Assembly: GCA_009778835.1 (NCBI GenBank)
Contig: WRFK01000065.1
Coordinates: 1 to 8,189 of the forward strand
Direction: 5' to 3'
Source: Spirochaetaceae bacterium
Lineage (GTDB): Bacteria; Spirochaetota; Spirochaetia; CADAEX01
Length of the DNA stretch: 8,189 nucleotides
This document shows, piece by piece, positions 1-6,753 of this stretch. Numbering within the stretch: position 1 is the first letter of the stretch; each line of letters begins with the position of its first letter. The position numbers were made by a program, and so were the translations under genes. A model generated the notes under the pieces. That model was given only the letters and a program-made list of their open reading frames with translations. It made no database searches and was not told the origin of the DNA.

Positions 1-380
1 GATGAAACTTCTTTTGTATTCTCAATCTGTTTCCATGCAGATCTAAGCTCAAACATCATATTTCTTACAGGCCTAAGAGGCTTGGAATCTTTGTCCAAAT
101 TTGCGGTTGTTAATTGCCTGTTAAAATATACATAGAGGCTAAACAGATTGCTTGCAATATCTTTCCCTTTTTCAAAATCAAGAGATGCGGATAATTCGGT
201 AATTATATCCTGAGCTTTAATTATTGCATTGTTTGCCCTGTCAAACTGTCTGGCTTCTGAATCAAGAATAGTTATTGCTTTATCAAGATGTTTTATTGCT
301 TCATCGTAGAGCAATACTATAAGCTTGCCCTGTCCTGCTGTTTTTATTGAAGTTTCACGATACATGTTTAAAGGATTCAT
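1..380 (-). CDS. fliS: Flagellar export chaperone FliS (3' end cut by window edge)
   Basis: FliS binds the C-terminus of flagellin in the cytoplasm, stopping premature polymerisation and delivering it to the flagellar type III export gate. I translated this reading frame by hand because it is open at the window edge. It begins MNPLNMYRETSIKTAGQGKL and continues with LIVLLYDEAIKHL, which matches the FliS N-terminus (short leader, YRET/YxxT, then G-K-L-I-x-L-L-Y-D-x-A). The rest is all-helical and polar, as in the four-helix FliS bundle. About 126 residues are visible; family members run about 125-150, so little is missing. The ATG at 380 is the first possible start because an in-frame TAG lies just upstream, and a GAGGGGTAGG purine-rich stretch precedes it. 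It follows the propeller/deacetylase-like gene by 56 nt on the same strand with no terminator between, so the two may be co-transcribed. Confidence 0.9.
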   Translation of the reverse strand, partial: MNPLNMYRETSIKTAGQGKLIVLLYDEAIKHLDKAITILDSEARQFDRANNAIIKAQDIITELSASLDFEKGKDIASNLFSLYVYFNRQLTTANLDKDSKPLRPVRNMMFELRSAWKQIENTKEVS

Positions 381-436
381 TAAAACCTACCCCTCTACTG
401 GTTTAATCAAAAACTGGTATGCTACGCAATCCAATA

Positions 437-2737
437 TTATTTTGCCATATCAATTTGCATTGATACAGGCACAATTTCATAACCTGAGGCTATCAGGTTA
501 TTTATAAGAATTTCAAGACACTGAAAAAGATAATCTCCTCTTCCATCATCCGGCTTTCCTATTGTTATAGGTATTATAGAACCCGGTCTTTTTTCAGCTA
601 TGATAGTCTCAAGAAGATTTGCTGCAGAATCATAAAACTGGCTTGTTTCATAATTAGCATCTTTATCAGACTTAGCATCCAAAATTATAACATCTCGCCC
701 AACATATGTATAATTCATTTGCTTGGATGCTTCAAGCATCATGGAATTTACAAAATAATATGGGGCATGCCAAAAAAGGGAAAGCTCTTTTCCGGTAATT
801 TTAAAATATTCACTCTCATTCCGGGCAAGACCCTTTACTATAAATTCCTTATCTGCTCCATAGCGGGCATCGGTCAGGTCAAAGTTATAATAAAAAAGAG
901 AACCGGTTTCATGACCTGAATCAGCTATTTCTTTTACCGCAGAAGGATGCCTCCTTATGAAATCTCCGCTTACAAAAAAAGTCGCTCTTATACCATAATC
1001 CGAAAGAAGACTCATTACTTCGGTAAATCCGCTGTCATCTTTTACTGCGTTAAAAACAAGAGAAATATATCTTCCCCGCACTCTTGAACCATGCGAAAAA
1101 TTTTTAAGGTCAACAGGTTCTTCTTTTACAGGCATTGGATCGTATTTTATTTCCGGAACAGGGAAAAGAGGTACTGTTTTATATTCCTTTATATTTCTTG
1201 CATATATCATATTTTTATAACTTCCGCCCGGAATTTTCTCAATATATAAACGGTAATCATCCGATACGATTTTTTCAGGATCATATTCATTCAATCCTGT
1301 TTCGGTCCATCCGCCAAGACCATCCCATTTAAAATACTTTCCATCTACCGAGCAAATTATAGATGAAAACTCTTTATTATATCCGCAAGTGTCTATTCTG
1401 GAAACAGTTAAAATATCCCTTTCATCTGTTTTTATTTTTACTATTTCCCCGACATTTTTGCCAAATATTGCAATATCATCATTATTAAGCCAGATCACAT
1501 GAAGAGGCGTATTAAAGCTATATTCTTTTACAGGCAACCAGTGCTGATACTCCATTATTACAACATTGCTATCTTTAGCAAGCGCTACCTTGGTCATATC
1601 ATCAGATGCAAATATATCAAATACCCCAAATTCATCTAATCTTACAAAGGCGGGTTCTTTAACATAAGTATAAAGCCTGAACAGCGCTGTTTCTTTTTTA
1701 CCTCTTACAATTGTAGAAGTCAAAACCGTAACTGTTCCGGTTTTATCCCATATAAGGTTTTTAATTTCAGTGCCTCGCGGAAGAAAAATATAAGGAAGAG
1801 ATTCAACATCAACCAGTTTAAACAAAGTATCTCTGTCCAATCTGCAATAAAATAAATTTCTTCCCCCTTTGCTTACAATAAGTTCCTTTCCATCGGGAGA
1901 TGTCCAGTAATTATCAAAATTGGAATCAAAGCTAAAAGGAATTCTTCCAACAACTTCTCCAATATCTATAAAATCACTATAAAGAGATTTTGTAAAAATC
2001 TCTGAGCGGTTTATTCTAAAAATAAAAGTATCTTTAAGAAAAAGAAGGCTATCTCCTGCCCATGCAGCATTATTGATTCGCCCATTTCCTATTCTTCTGA
2101 AATTCTCTGCTATCGAAGCTCCTGCTGATTTTTTATCAACACTATAATAATATAAAGAACCTGCTTTTTCATAAATAAGGAGAAGCGAGCTATCTGCCCA
2201 TATTATACGTGGTTCTCCATAAGAATATTCAACATCAGGAGAAATAATTGTTTCTTTATTATTATTAAGATCCATAAGTACAAGTTTTCCGTAGGCAGGT
2301 GAGGATTGCACCATATAAACAAGCCATCTTCCATCCGGAGAGGCTTTAGTCCCTGATATTTTTCCTGTATATATTTGGCTTCCATTGACAAAAGAGGGGA
2401 ATTCCAGGACAGGATGGTATCTTTTTAATGTTTTATCGCTTCTAAAAACACCAAATCTGTTATTTATCTGAATAATCCCTTTTTCCTTTAAGTAAAGGAC
2501 TCTTTCGGGAAAAAATGTAAGCTGATGCAGGAATTTTGTATCAAGGTTTGCTTTAAACAGTGTTGTATAATTTTTTACCCTTGTTTCTCCTGGCAGATCA
2601 TCTTTTGCAGTAAAAATAACATCTTTTGAAGAATAAAGATTCATTTCTCCAAAAGTTACTTCGGCGCTAATATTAAAAGTTATTACTATTAACAGCAGTA
2701 AAGTAAAAAGTTTTACAGATAGTGTTCTGCTTTTCAT
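437..2737 (-). CDS. Exported beta-propeller protein with degenerate polysaccharide-deacetylase (NodB) domain
   Basis: The 766-residue product starts with a typical signal peptide (positive MKSR, hydrophobic core about residues 9-22, possible cleavage after NISA, about residue 25). There is no lipobox cysteine, so it is probably periplasmic. Residues about 40-540 are beta-rich with repeated propeller-blade signatures of the TolB/PD40 type, such as ASPDGRWLVY and WTSPDGKELIV. Residues about 551-766 have the order and spacing of a NodB carbohydrate-esterase 4 domain: ISLVF, then GIRATFFVSG, GHETG, HAPYY, YTYVGRDV and GSII. The catalytic sites are lost, however. The Asp pair of TFDD is N563-A564, the two metal-binding His of motif 2 are L614 and N618, the Arg of RxPY is H657, and the Leu-His motif near the end is T-I. 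It therefore looks like a pseudo-enzyme that may bind glycan or protein. The start is supported by AGGA 6 nt upstream of the ATG. The fold assignment is firm for the C-terminus and moderate for the propeller; the biological role is unknown. Confidence 0.8.
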   Translation of the reverse strand: MKSRTLSVKLFTLLLLIVITFNISAEVTFGEMNLYSSKDVIFTAKDDLPGETRVKNYTTLFKANLDTKFLHQLTFFPERVLYLKEKGIIQINNRFGVFRSDKTLKRYHPVLEFPSFVNGSQIYTGKISGTKASPDGRWLVYMVQSSPAYGKLVLMDLNNNKETIISPDVEYSYGEPRIIWADSSLLLIYEKAGSLYYYSVDKKSAGASIAENFRRIGNGRINNAAWAGDSLLFLKDTFIFRINRSEIFTKSLYSDFIDIGEVVGRIPFSFDSNFDNYWTSPDGKELIVSKGGRNLFYCRLDRDTLFKLVDVESLPYIFLPRGTEIKNLIWDKTGTVTVLTSTIVRGKKETALFRLYTYVKEPAFVRLDEFGVFDIFASDDMTKVALAKDSNVVIMEYQHWLPVKEYSFNTPLHVIWLNNDDIAIFGKNVGEIVKIKTDERDILTVSRIDTCGYNKEFSSIICSVDGKYFKWDGLGGWTETGLNEYDPEKIVSDDYRLYIEKIPGGSYKNMIYARNIKEYKTVPLFPVPEIKYDPMPVKEEPVDLKNFSHGSRVRGRYISLVFNAVKDDSGFTEVMSLLSDYGIRATFFVSGDFIRRHPSAVKEIADSGHETGSLFYYNFDLTDARYGADKEFIVKGLARNESEYFKITGKELSLFWHAPYYFVNSMMLEASKQMNYTYVGRDVIILDAKSDKDANYETSQFYDSAANLLETIIAEKRPGSIIPITIGKPDDGRGDYLFQCLEILINNLIASGYEIVPVSMQIDMAK

Positions 2738-2821
2738 ATATCCTGATTTTCGGCATATAAATTGTAATTATTCATGAAAATTTACCCTATTTTTCTTTTC
2801 TTTAAGCAATAAAATTGGTGT

Positions 2822-2837
2822 TGTTTTGCGCAAAACA
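2822..2837. repeat. 16-bp perfect palindrome upstream of the propeller gene
   Basis: TGTTTTGCGCAAAACA is its own reverse complement. It lies about 85 bp upstream of the start codon at 2737. A related 10-bp palindrome, TTTTGCAAAA, sits at 2920-2929. The symmetry and position would suit an operator for a dimeric regulator, but I do not recognise a named binding consensus. It is not a terminator because no T-run follows on either strand. Confidence 0.45.
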
Positions 2838-2862
2838 CAGAAAAAAACCCTGTATATGAGGC

Positions 2863-2895
2863 TTCGCCACTGGTTCGCCCATGGTTCGCCACTGA
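2863..2895. repeat. Three tandem copies of an 11-bp direct repeat
   Basis: TTCGCCACTGG (2863-2873), TTCGCCCATGG (2874-2884) and TTCGCCACTGA (2885-2895) lie head to tail. The outer copies differ by one base and the middle one by two. The block is clearly richer in GC than the surrounding AT-rich intergenic DNA. It is preceded by GGCTTCGCC (2860-2868), whose minus-strand form contains GCGAAGC, a sequence known to form an unusually stable DNA mini-hairpin. No function is evident; it could be a protein-binding cluster or a degenerate repeat element. Confidence 0.6.
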
Positions 2896-2910
2896 TTCTG
2901 CAGCAGAATC
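2894..2910. repeat. Inverted repeat, 7-bp arms with 3-nt spacer
   Basis: GATTCTG and CAGAATC are exact reverse complements around a CAG spacer, overlapping the end of the third 11-bp direct repeat. No T-run follows, so it is not a terminator. It is one of several symmetrical elements packed into 2822-2937, between the upstream operon's terminator and the propeller gene. Confidence 0.45.
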
Positions 2911-2950
2911 TTATACTATTTTTGCAAAATATTATACCTTTCTGCATAAT

Positions 2951-2986
2951 AAAAAAGAGGCTGAATAGAAGTTATTCTATTCAGCC
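2951..2986 (-). terminator. Rho-independent terminator of the M20/membrane-protein/kinase operon
   Basis: GGCTGAATAGAA (2959-2970) and TTCTATTCAGCC (2975-2986) form a perfect 12-bp stem with a 4-nt loop. Read on the minus strand, the stem is followed at once by TCTTTTTT (2958-2951), the expected U-tract. It lies 38 nt beyond the kinase stop codon at 3025, so it closes that operon and separates it from the propeller gene. Confidence 0.9.
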
Positions 2987-3024
2987 AAAGTTAACCAGAA
3001 AAGAGAGCAGTATGATTCTATAGA

Positions 3025-3972
3025 TTATCTTTTTACCTGCCTAAATATTGGTTTACCGCTAACAAGATTAAGCCAATAATCAAGTCTTGGGTCCTGCCAC
3101 AAGTGCTGGAGTCTTGCTGTCTTCATACCATACCAGTTCATAAAGTCAAATTTTACATCTGAAAATAGATACTGCTGAAGAGCCCAGAAGCCCCACTTAA
3201 TATCAGCAACAATTTTATAGAGCTTAAGTTTAGCAAACCCTTTTTCGCTCCAGCCGCGATGATAAATATTTGAAAGTAATACATCCATAGCTTCTGTCAA
3301 ATAATTTGTAGTCGAGAAACACCCAAGATCATTATATGGATCATTCATAGATGCATACTCAAAATCTATAAGCTTAAAATCGCCTGTTTCATCGTTGTAT
3401 AAGAAATTATTTGTCCAGTAGTCATTATGGCTTGGTTTAAATTCAATACCACCTTTCTGGATAGCTTCCTCAATTTCCTTAAGCAAAAATACCATTTTGT
3501 CATACCATGGAGGAAGATATCCCCCGCCTTTTGATCTTTCGATCATCTGCCATGCTTGTTCGAAAAGAGTCTGTTTTATAGGCAATGTTTTTCCGCAATT
3601 ATGGAAATCTCTTGCAGATTCTGCAATTTTTGTAAATATTTTTTCATTATAAATATCTCCAAATACAACCTGTCTGTATCCCTCAAGCCATTCCCATATC
3701 TCTACGCCTGTATCTTCAAAATAGTAATTTACTTTTGGACCGCAAGTTGTTTCCATTCCTATTATATTTGCAGCATGGCAGTTATCCCTGTCAATAAAAG
3801 CTTCTGTGCCTGCTCCGGGTATTTTAAGGAAAAAACAATTTCCTTCTACATCGACCTTATAATTAGGATTTGTTATACCGCAAGGTACAAGTTCCTGTTT
3901 AATATCTTTGCCCTGCCAATCGGATACTCTTGCAATTGCTTCACCTATACTTGTTTTTTTCAATGCCTTCAT
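3025..3972 (-). CDS. Choline/ethanolamine-kinase-like phosphotransferase
   Basis: A 315-residue cytoplasmic kinase of the choline/ethanolamine kinase (LicA) and aminoglycoside-phosphotransferase superfamily, expected to move the ATP gamma-phosphate to a hydroxyl of a small molecule. The nucleotide-binding loop GITNPNYKV is at 32-40 and the candidate ATP-binding lysine is K50 in FFLK. The catalytic loop HNDYWTNN is at 182-189, with D184 as the base and N189 as a metal ligand. The metal-binding DFE is at 203-205, followed by YASMNDPYNDLG; this DFEYAxMNDP run is closer to choline kinases than to aminoglycoside kinases. All key residues are present, so it should be active. The ATG is set by AAAGGAG 6 nt upstream, 31 nt after the membrane-protein stop. 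It is the last gene of a three-gene operon and is followed by a clear terminator. The substrate is not certain: choline, ethanolamine or another amino alcohol is likely, and a different imported metabolite is possible. Confidence 0.82.
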   Translation of the reverse strand: MKALKKTSIGEAIARVSDWQGKDIKQELVPCGITNPNYKVDVEGNCFFLKIPGAGTEAFIDRDNCHAANIIGMETTCGPKVNYYFEDTGVEIWEWLEGYRQVVFGDIYNEKIFTKIAESARDFHNCGKTLPIKQTLFEQAWQMIERSKGGGYLPPWYDKMVFLLKEIEEAIQKGGIEFKPSHNDYWTNNFLYNDETGDFKLIDFEYASMNDPYNDLGCFSTTNYLTEAMDVLLSNIYHRGWSEKGFAKLKLYKIVADIKWGFWALQQYLFSDVKFDFMNWYGMKTARLQHLWQDPRLDYWLNLVSGKPIFRQVKR

Positions 3973-4003
3973 TTTTAACTCCTTTAAGTTTTAATTATGG
4001 TAA

Positions 4004-5191
4004 TCAAACCCCAAATCCTGGAACCTGATTAAATATTGATATCATAACGATACAACATATAAACATTGACGCTACTGCTCCTATATAAGGATGATGATGG
4101 GATGGTAATCCTCTTGCTATCCAGTTTGCAACCGGCGGCATAAAAAGTCCACCAATAAGCGCACCGGTAAGAACAACATGGATACCTGTGCCGTACATAA
4201 TTACAAATGTCGGTCCCATAGTTACAACAGGAACAAATGTCGGGTACCATCCTAACTCAAAATATCTATGCCAATAGATAAAAACACCAATTGACGATGC
4301 AAGGATCTGCGAAGAGAGAAATACGAGATAACTATTTCCATCGCCATATCCCGGATTAAGCGGATTAAGGTAAACAGATATTACGCCTCCAAGTATGAAG
4401 AATAATCCTGCGATTTCGTTTCCATAAAAATTTGCTTCGGAGAAATCCGCGAATACTCTTTTTACAAACCAGCCATTATTCATCTTGGGAGGTTCTGCGG
4501 CAGCTGCTGCACTTGGTTTTTCATCTTGCGGATCAGAAGCCTGTTTTGCCATCCACGGAAGATATTTACAAGTTTCAAAAGATATTAAACCACCTACAAT
4601 CATTGGAGTTACCCATGCTACTGCGCCTATAAGCCCCCATGGCTGTACGAAATTTTTAAAAATAAAATATGCAAAAGGACATCCTATAAGTCCGCCAAAT
4701 ACAGCCGCGGTAATTACTTTACGCCACTCGCCTCCGAAAACAAGAATAAGACCCGGAGTTATACTTACAATTGGAATAAAAGTCGGCACAAATGCTATAT
4801 CCTGCGTTCTGAAAAGATTCTGATACAGAAAGTTGGAAATCAAAGCAGCCAATATCTGAGCTGCAAGAACTTTCCAAAAAAGGCCGGATCCATAACAAAT
4901 TCCAAAAGTGGTCTTTTTCTTTTTGTCAACATAATAAGCAATAATAGCGCCAAGAATCATCAATATACCGCCTAACGCTGTTTTTTGGTAAGCAGGATCG
5001 CCCCAGTCGCCAAAGAGCCACGCTATTTTTGCTCCTATATTACCGTCTGCTGCATCTGCAAGCATTTCATCATAACTTGAAATAATAGTATTATTTGGCT
5101 TTTCTGTAAAACTCCAACCATAAATTAATAAAGACAATGCTATCATTATTGCAAAACCGACGACAGGTCTTGCCGGTCTTGTTTTTGTCAT
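4004..5191 (-). CDS. Multi-pass membrane protein with internal duplication, putative transporter
   Basis: A 395-residue integral membrane protein that I cannot place in a named family. Hydrophobic segments lie near residues 10-27, 72-88, 104-122, 134-151, 159-176, 184-202, 259-275, 287-305, 315-332, 338-353 and 365-385, about 11 in all. An Ala/Pro-rich polar linker (about 206-236, with DEKPSAAAAAEPP) separates two halves. The halves are related: FVPTFIPIV (134-142) matches WYPTFVPVV (315-323), AAVFGGLIGCP matches GALIGGLFMPP, and AAQILAALI matches SSQILASSI, all offset by about 181-183 residues. Such two-fold pseudo-symmetry is typical of secondary transporters and channels. AGGAGGGG just upstream supports the ATG, which lies 17 nt after the M20 stop. 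Its place between a hydrolase and a kinase suggests that it imports the compound those enzymes act on; this is inference. Confidence 0.75.
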   Translation of the reverse strand: MTKTRPARPVVGFAIMIALSLLIYGWSFTEKPNNTIISSYDEMLADAADGNIGAKIAWLFGDWGDPAYQKTALGGILMILGAIIAYYVDKKKKTTFGICYGSGLFWKVLAAQILAALISNFLYQNLFRTQDIAFVPTFIPIVSITPGLILVFGGEWRKVITAAVFGGLIGCPFAYFIFKNFVQPWGLIGAVAWVTPMIVGGLISFETCKYLPWMAKQASDPQDEKPSAAAAAEPPKMNNGWFVKRVFADFSEANFYGNEIAGLFFILGGVISVYLNPLNPGYGDGNSYLVFLSSQILASSIGVFIYWHRYFELGWYPTFVPVVTMGPTFVIMYGTGIHVVLTGALIGGLFMPPVANWIARGLPSHHHPYIGAVASMFICCIVMISIFNQVPGFGV

Positions 5192-5208
5192 AAAACCCCT
5201 CCTAATTT

Positions 5209-6459
5209 TTATTTAAAATTATTAATATTTAATCCCATTAGCTCGCACATTATAGCTACATAGCCATCAAATGTTTTAAGCATTTCATTTATGTTAACCT
5301 GTTCATTTGGTTGATGAGCCCACTTTTCCTCAGCGCCTGAATATCCTATCGTAGGAATGTTGTGAATACCTGCAGTCATGCTGCCATCGGTACCAAACTT
5401 CCAATATTTTTCAACAGGATTCTGGCCTACATCTTTTAAGGCTTTGAATGTTTTTTTCACAAAGTCGAGTTCTCTGTCTGTTCTCCATGGCGGATGATAT
5501 TTTTTTACATCTTTTTCATATCCTGTCCATGTTCTTTCTTTAAAAACTCTGGGTTCTGCCGTTGCTTTAAAATCCGGATCATTTTTCTTAAGTTCTTTGA
5601 ATATATCCTCAAACTGACCAAGTATTACTTCCAGAGGTTCATCAGGCATATAACGCCTGTCAATTGATATTTCACACTGATCCGGAACAATACTCATGGC
5701 TCCTGGTTTTACGATACAGTCAGTTATCGTTATTGAACTTTCTCCTAAAACAGGATCCCCTTTTAGCTGACTACCCATCTTGTGAAAAACCGCTTCCATT
5801 ATTGGCAGCATTTTTTCAAGTGCATTTATCCCAAGTTTTGGTTGCGATGAGTGGGCTGTTTTTCCCTGTGTTCTTACTACGATTTCAATTTTTCCCCTGT
5901 GCCCAAGGACTACATCATTGCTTGAAGGTTCTGATAGAAAAACAAGATCTGCCTTAATATTGTGTTCAGGCATTGTTTTTTCTATAAAATATTCCATGCC
6001 AAGCATTTCTGCAGGCTCTTCATGTACAACAGCTGAAAAAATTAAGTCTCCTGGTAATTCAATTTTTTTCTGATCAATTGCCTCCTTTAAAACTTTAAAA
6101 ACATAAAACTGCACAGCCAATCCAGCTTTAAGATCTGATACGCCAAGTCCGATAATATTACCTTTATCATCAATGGCAGCGTCAAATGGCTTAAAAGGAG
6201 CCCAGGCTGAAGCAATTCCAGAGGGAACAGTATCAAGGTGCCCATTAAACATTATATTGGGACCTTCTCCTTTTCCCCTGATAACACCTGCAACATTACC
6301 TGCTTCATCGATAAATGATTCTTTTACACCAATGTCTTGCAGCTTTTTGAGAAAAAACTCTGAAAGCTTTCCTTCAGTACCGGTAACAGAAGGAATTTTT
6401 ACAATTTCTCTGGTGAATTCTATCCATTCATCTTTGTATTTTTGTACAATTCCAAGCAC
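5209..6459 (-). CDS. M20 family metallohydrolase, YgeY/ArgE/DapE-like
   Basis: A 416-residue cytoplasmic di-zinc amidohydrolase or dipeptidase of the M20 family. The expected ligands and catalytic residues are all present: H74 and D76 in GHLDTVP, D109 in GVSDLKAG, the EE pair E147-E148 (general base and metal ligand), E177 in SEPSS, and H382 in AHQPNE. H203 in TAHSSQP belongs to the lid/dimerisation domain. The later part (SIDRRYMP, RTWTG, YHPPW, WKFGTDGS, GIHNIPTIGY) resembles the YgeY branch, annotated elsewhere as selenium-metabolism-linked hydrolases, rather than classical ArgE. No selenium gene is visible here, so that label should not be carried over. The start is GTG, fixed by AAAGGAGG 5 nt upstream. 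It is the first gene of the operon, read from a strong promoter about 65 nt upstream. Likely reactions are hydrolysis of an N-acyl amino acid, dipeptide or carbamoyl compound; the substrate is unknown. Confidence 0.88.
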   Translation of the reverse strand: MLGIVQKYKDEWIEFTREIVKIPSVTGTEGKLSEFFLKKLQDIGVKESFIDEAGNVAGVIRGKGEGPNIMFNGHLDTVPSGIASAWAPFKPFDAAIDDKGNIIGLGVSDLKAGLAVQFYVFKVLKEAIDQKKIELPGDLIFSAVVHEEPAEMLGMEYFIEKTMPEHNIKADLVFLSEPSSNDVVLGHRGKIEIVVRTQGKTAHSSQPKLGINALEKMLPIMEAVFHKMGSQLKGDPVLGESSITITDCIVKPGAMSIVPDQCEISIDRRYMPDEPLEVILGQFEDIFKELKKNDPDFKATAEPRVFKERTWTGYEKDVKKYHPPWRTDRELDFVKKTFKALKDVGQNPVEKYWKFGTDGSMTAGIHNIPTIGYSGAEEKWAHQPNEQVNINEMLKTFDGYVAIMCELMGLNINNFK

Positions 6460-6464
6460 ACAAA

Positions 6465-6472
6465 CCTCCTTT
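6465..6472 (-). promoter_or_regulatory. Shine-Dalgarno site fixing the GTG start of the M20 gene
   Basis: The minus strand reads AAAGGAGG, a near-complete anti-16S match, 5 nt before the GTG at 6459. It decides this start over other candidates and implies efficient translation despite the non-ATG codon. Confidence 0.85.
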
Positions 6473-6531
6473 TTCTAAGTAATATGATGCTAATTTTCAT
6501 AAAATCTTGAAAGAAAATTTCACATTAATAT

Positions 6532-6559
6532 ATAATAACACAATAATAAAAACTGTCAA
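6532..6559 (-). promoter_or_regulatory. Strong sigma-70-type promoter for the M20/membrane-protein/kinase operon
   Basis: On the minus strand a perfect -35 TTGACA (6559-6554) is followed after 16 nt by -10 TATTAT (6537-6532; five of six consensus bases). Transcription should start near 6525, leaving a leader of about 65 nt before the GTG at 6459. The leader holds a weak inverted repeat, AATTTTC/GAAAATT (arms 6513-6519 and 6492-6498), too short and AT-rich to call a riboswitch. The promoter makes the three-gene unit independent of dnaK-dnaJ. Confidence 0.8.
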
Positions 6560-6650
6560 CATAAATATTGAAATTGCTTAATTCTTATTGTTTTTATATG
6601 AAAAATAGAGTGGATTGCAAAATTATTGGGCTATTTGAGCAGAATTCGAC

Positions 6651-6681
6651 CTCTTTTCTGCAGTTCCTGACCAGAAAAGAG
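6651..6681. repeat. 10-bp stem hairpin between dnaJ and the M20 operon
   Basis: CTCTTTTCTG (6651-6660) and CAGAAAAGAG (6672-6681) are perfect complements around an 11-nt loop. It lies about 72 nt beyond the dnaJ stop. It may mark the 3' end of the dnaK-dnaJ transcript, but no T-run follows the stem on the minus strand, so a Rho-independent terminator is not established. Twelve bases of its right side (ACCAGAAAAGAG, 6670-6681) recur at 2994-3005 beyond the kinase gene. Confidence 0.5.
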
Positions 6682-6753
6682 CCTTTTAGCGAGAAATTAT
6701 TATAGAAAAATCAATGTATTGTTTTGGCATACGGATGACTAATAGTGGTCTTT

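Noticed and set aside
2747..2754. GCCGAAAA on the minus strand, resembling the flagellar sigma-28 -10 element (GCCGATAA), upstream of the propeller gene.
   Set aside because: The start site it implies (about 2740) would fall within or after the ribosome-binding AGGA at 2744-2741, and there is no good TAAA-type -35 at the right spacing.
2863..2895. Possible CRISPR-like array because of tandem repeats.
   Set aside because: The units are 11 bp and directly adjacent with no spacers, and no cas gene is present.
2826..3023. A 65-codon plus-strand open frame in the intergenic region.
   Set aside because: It runs through the direct repeats, the inverted repeat and the minus-strand terminator, has no ribosome site and gives a low-complexity product.
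3556..3978. A 140-codon open frame on the plus strand, Cys/Phe/Tyr-rich.
   Set aside because: It lies wholly antisense to the well-supported kinase gene and has no recognisable domain.
6460..6525. Possible riboswitch in the leader of the M20 operon.
   Set aside because: The leader is only about 65 nt, very AT-rich, with one weak 7-bp inverted repeat and no recognisable aptamer core.
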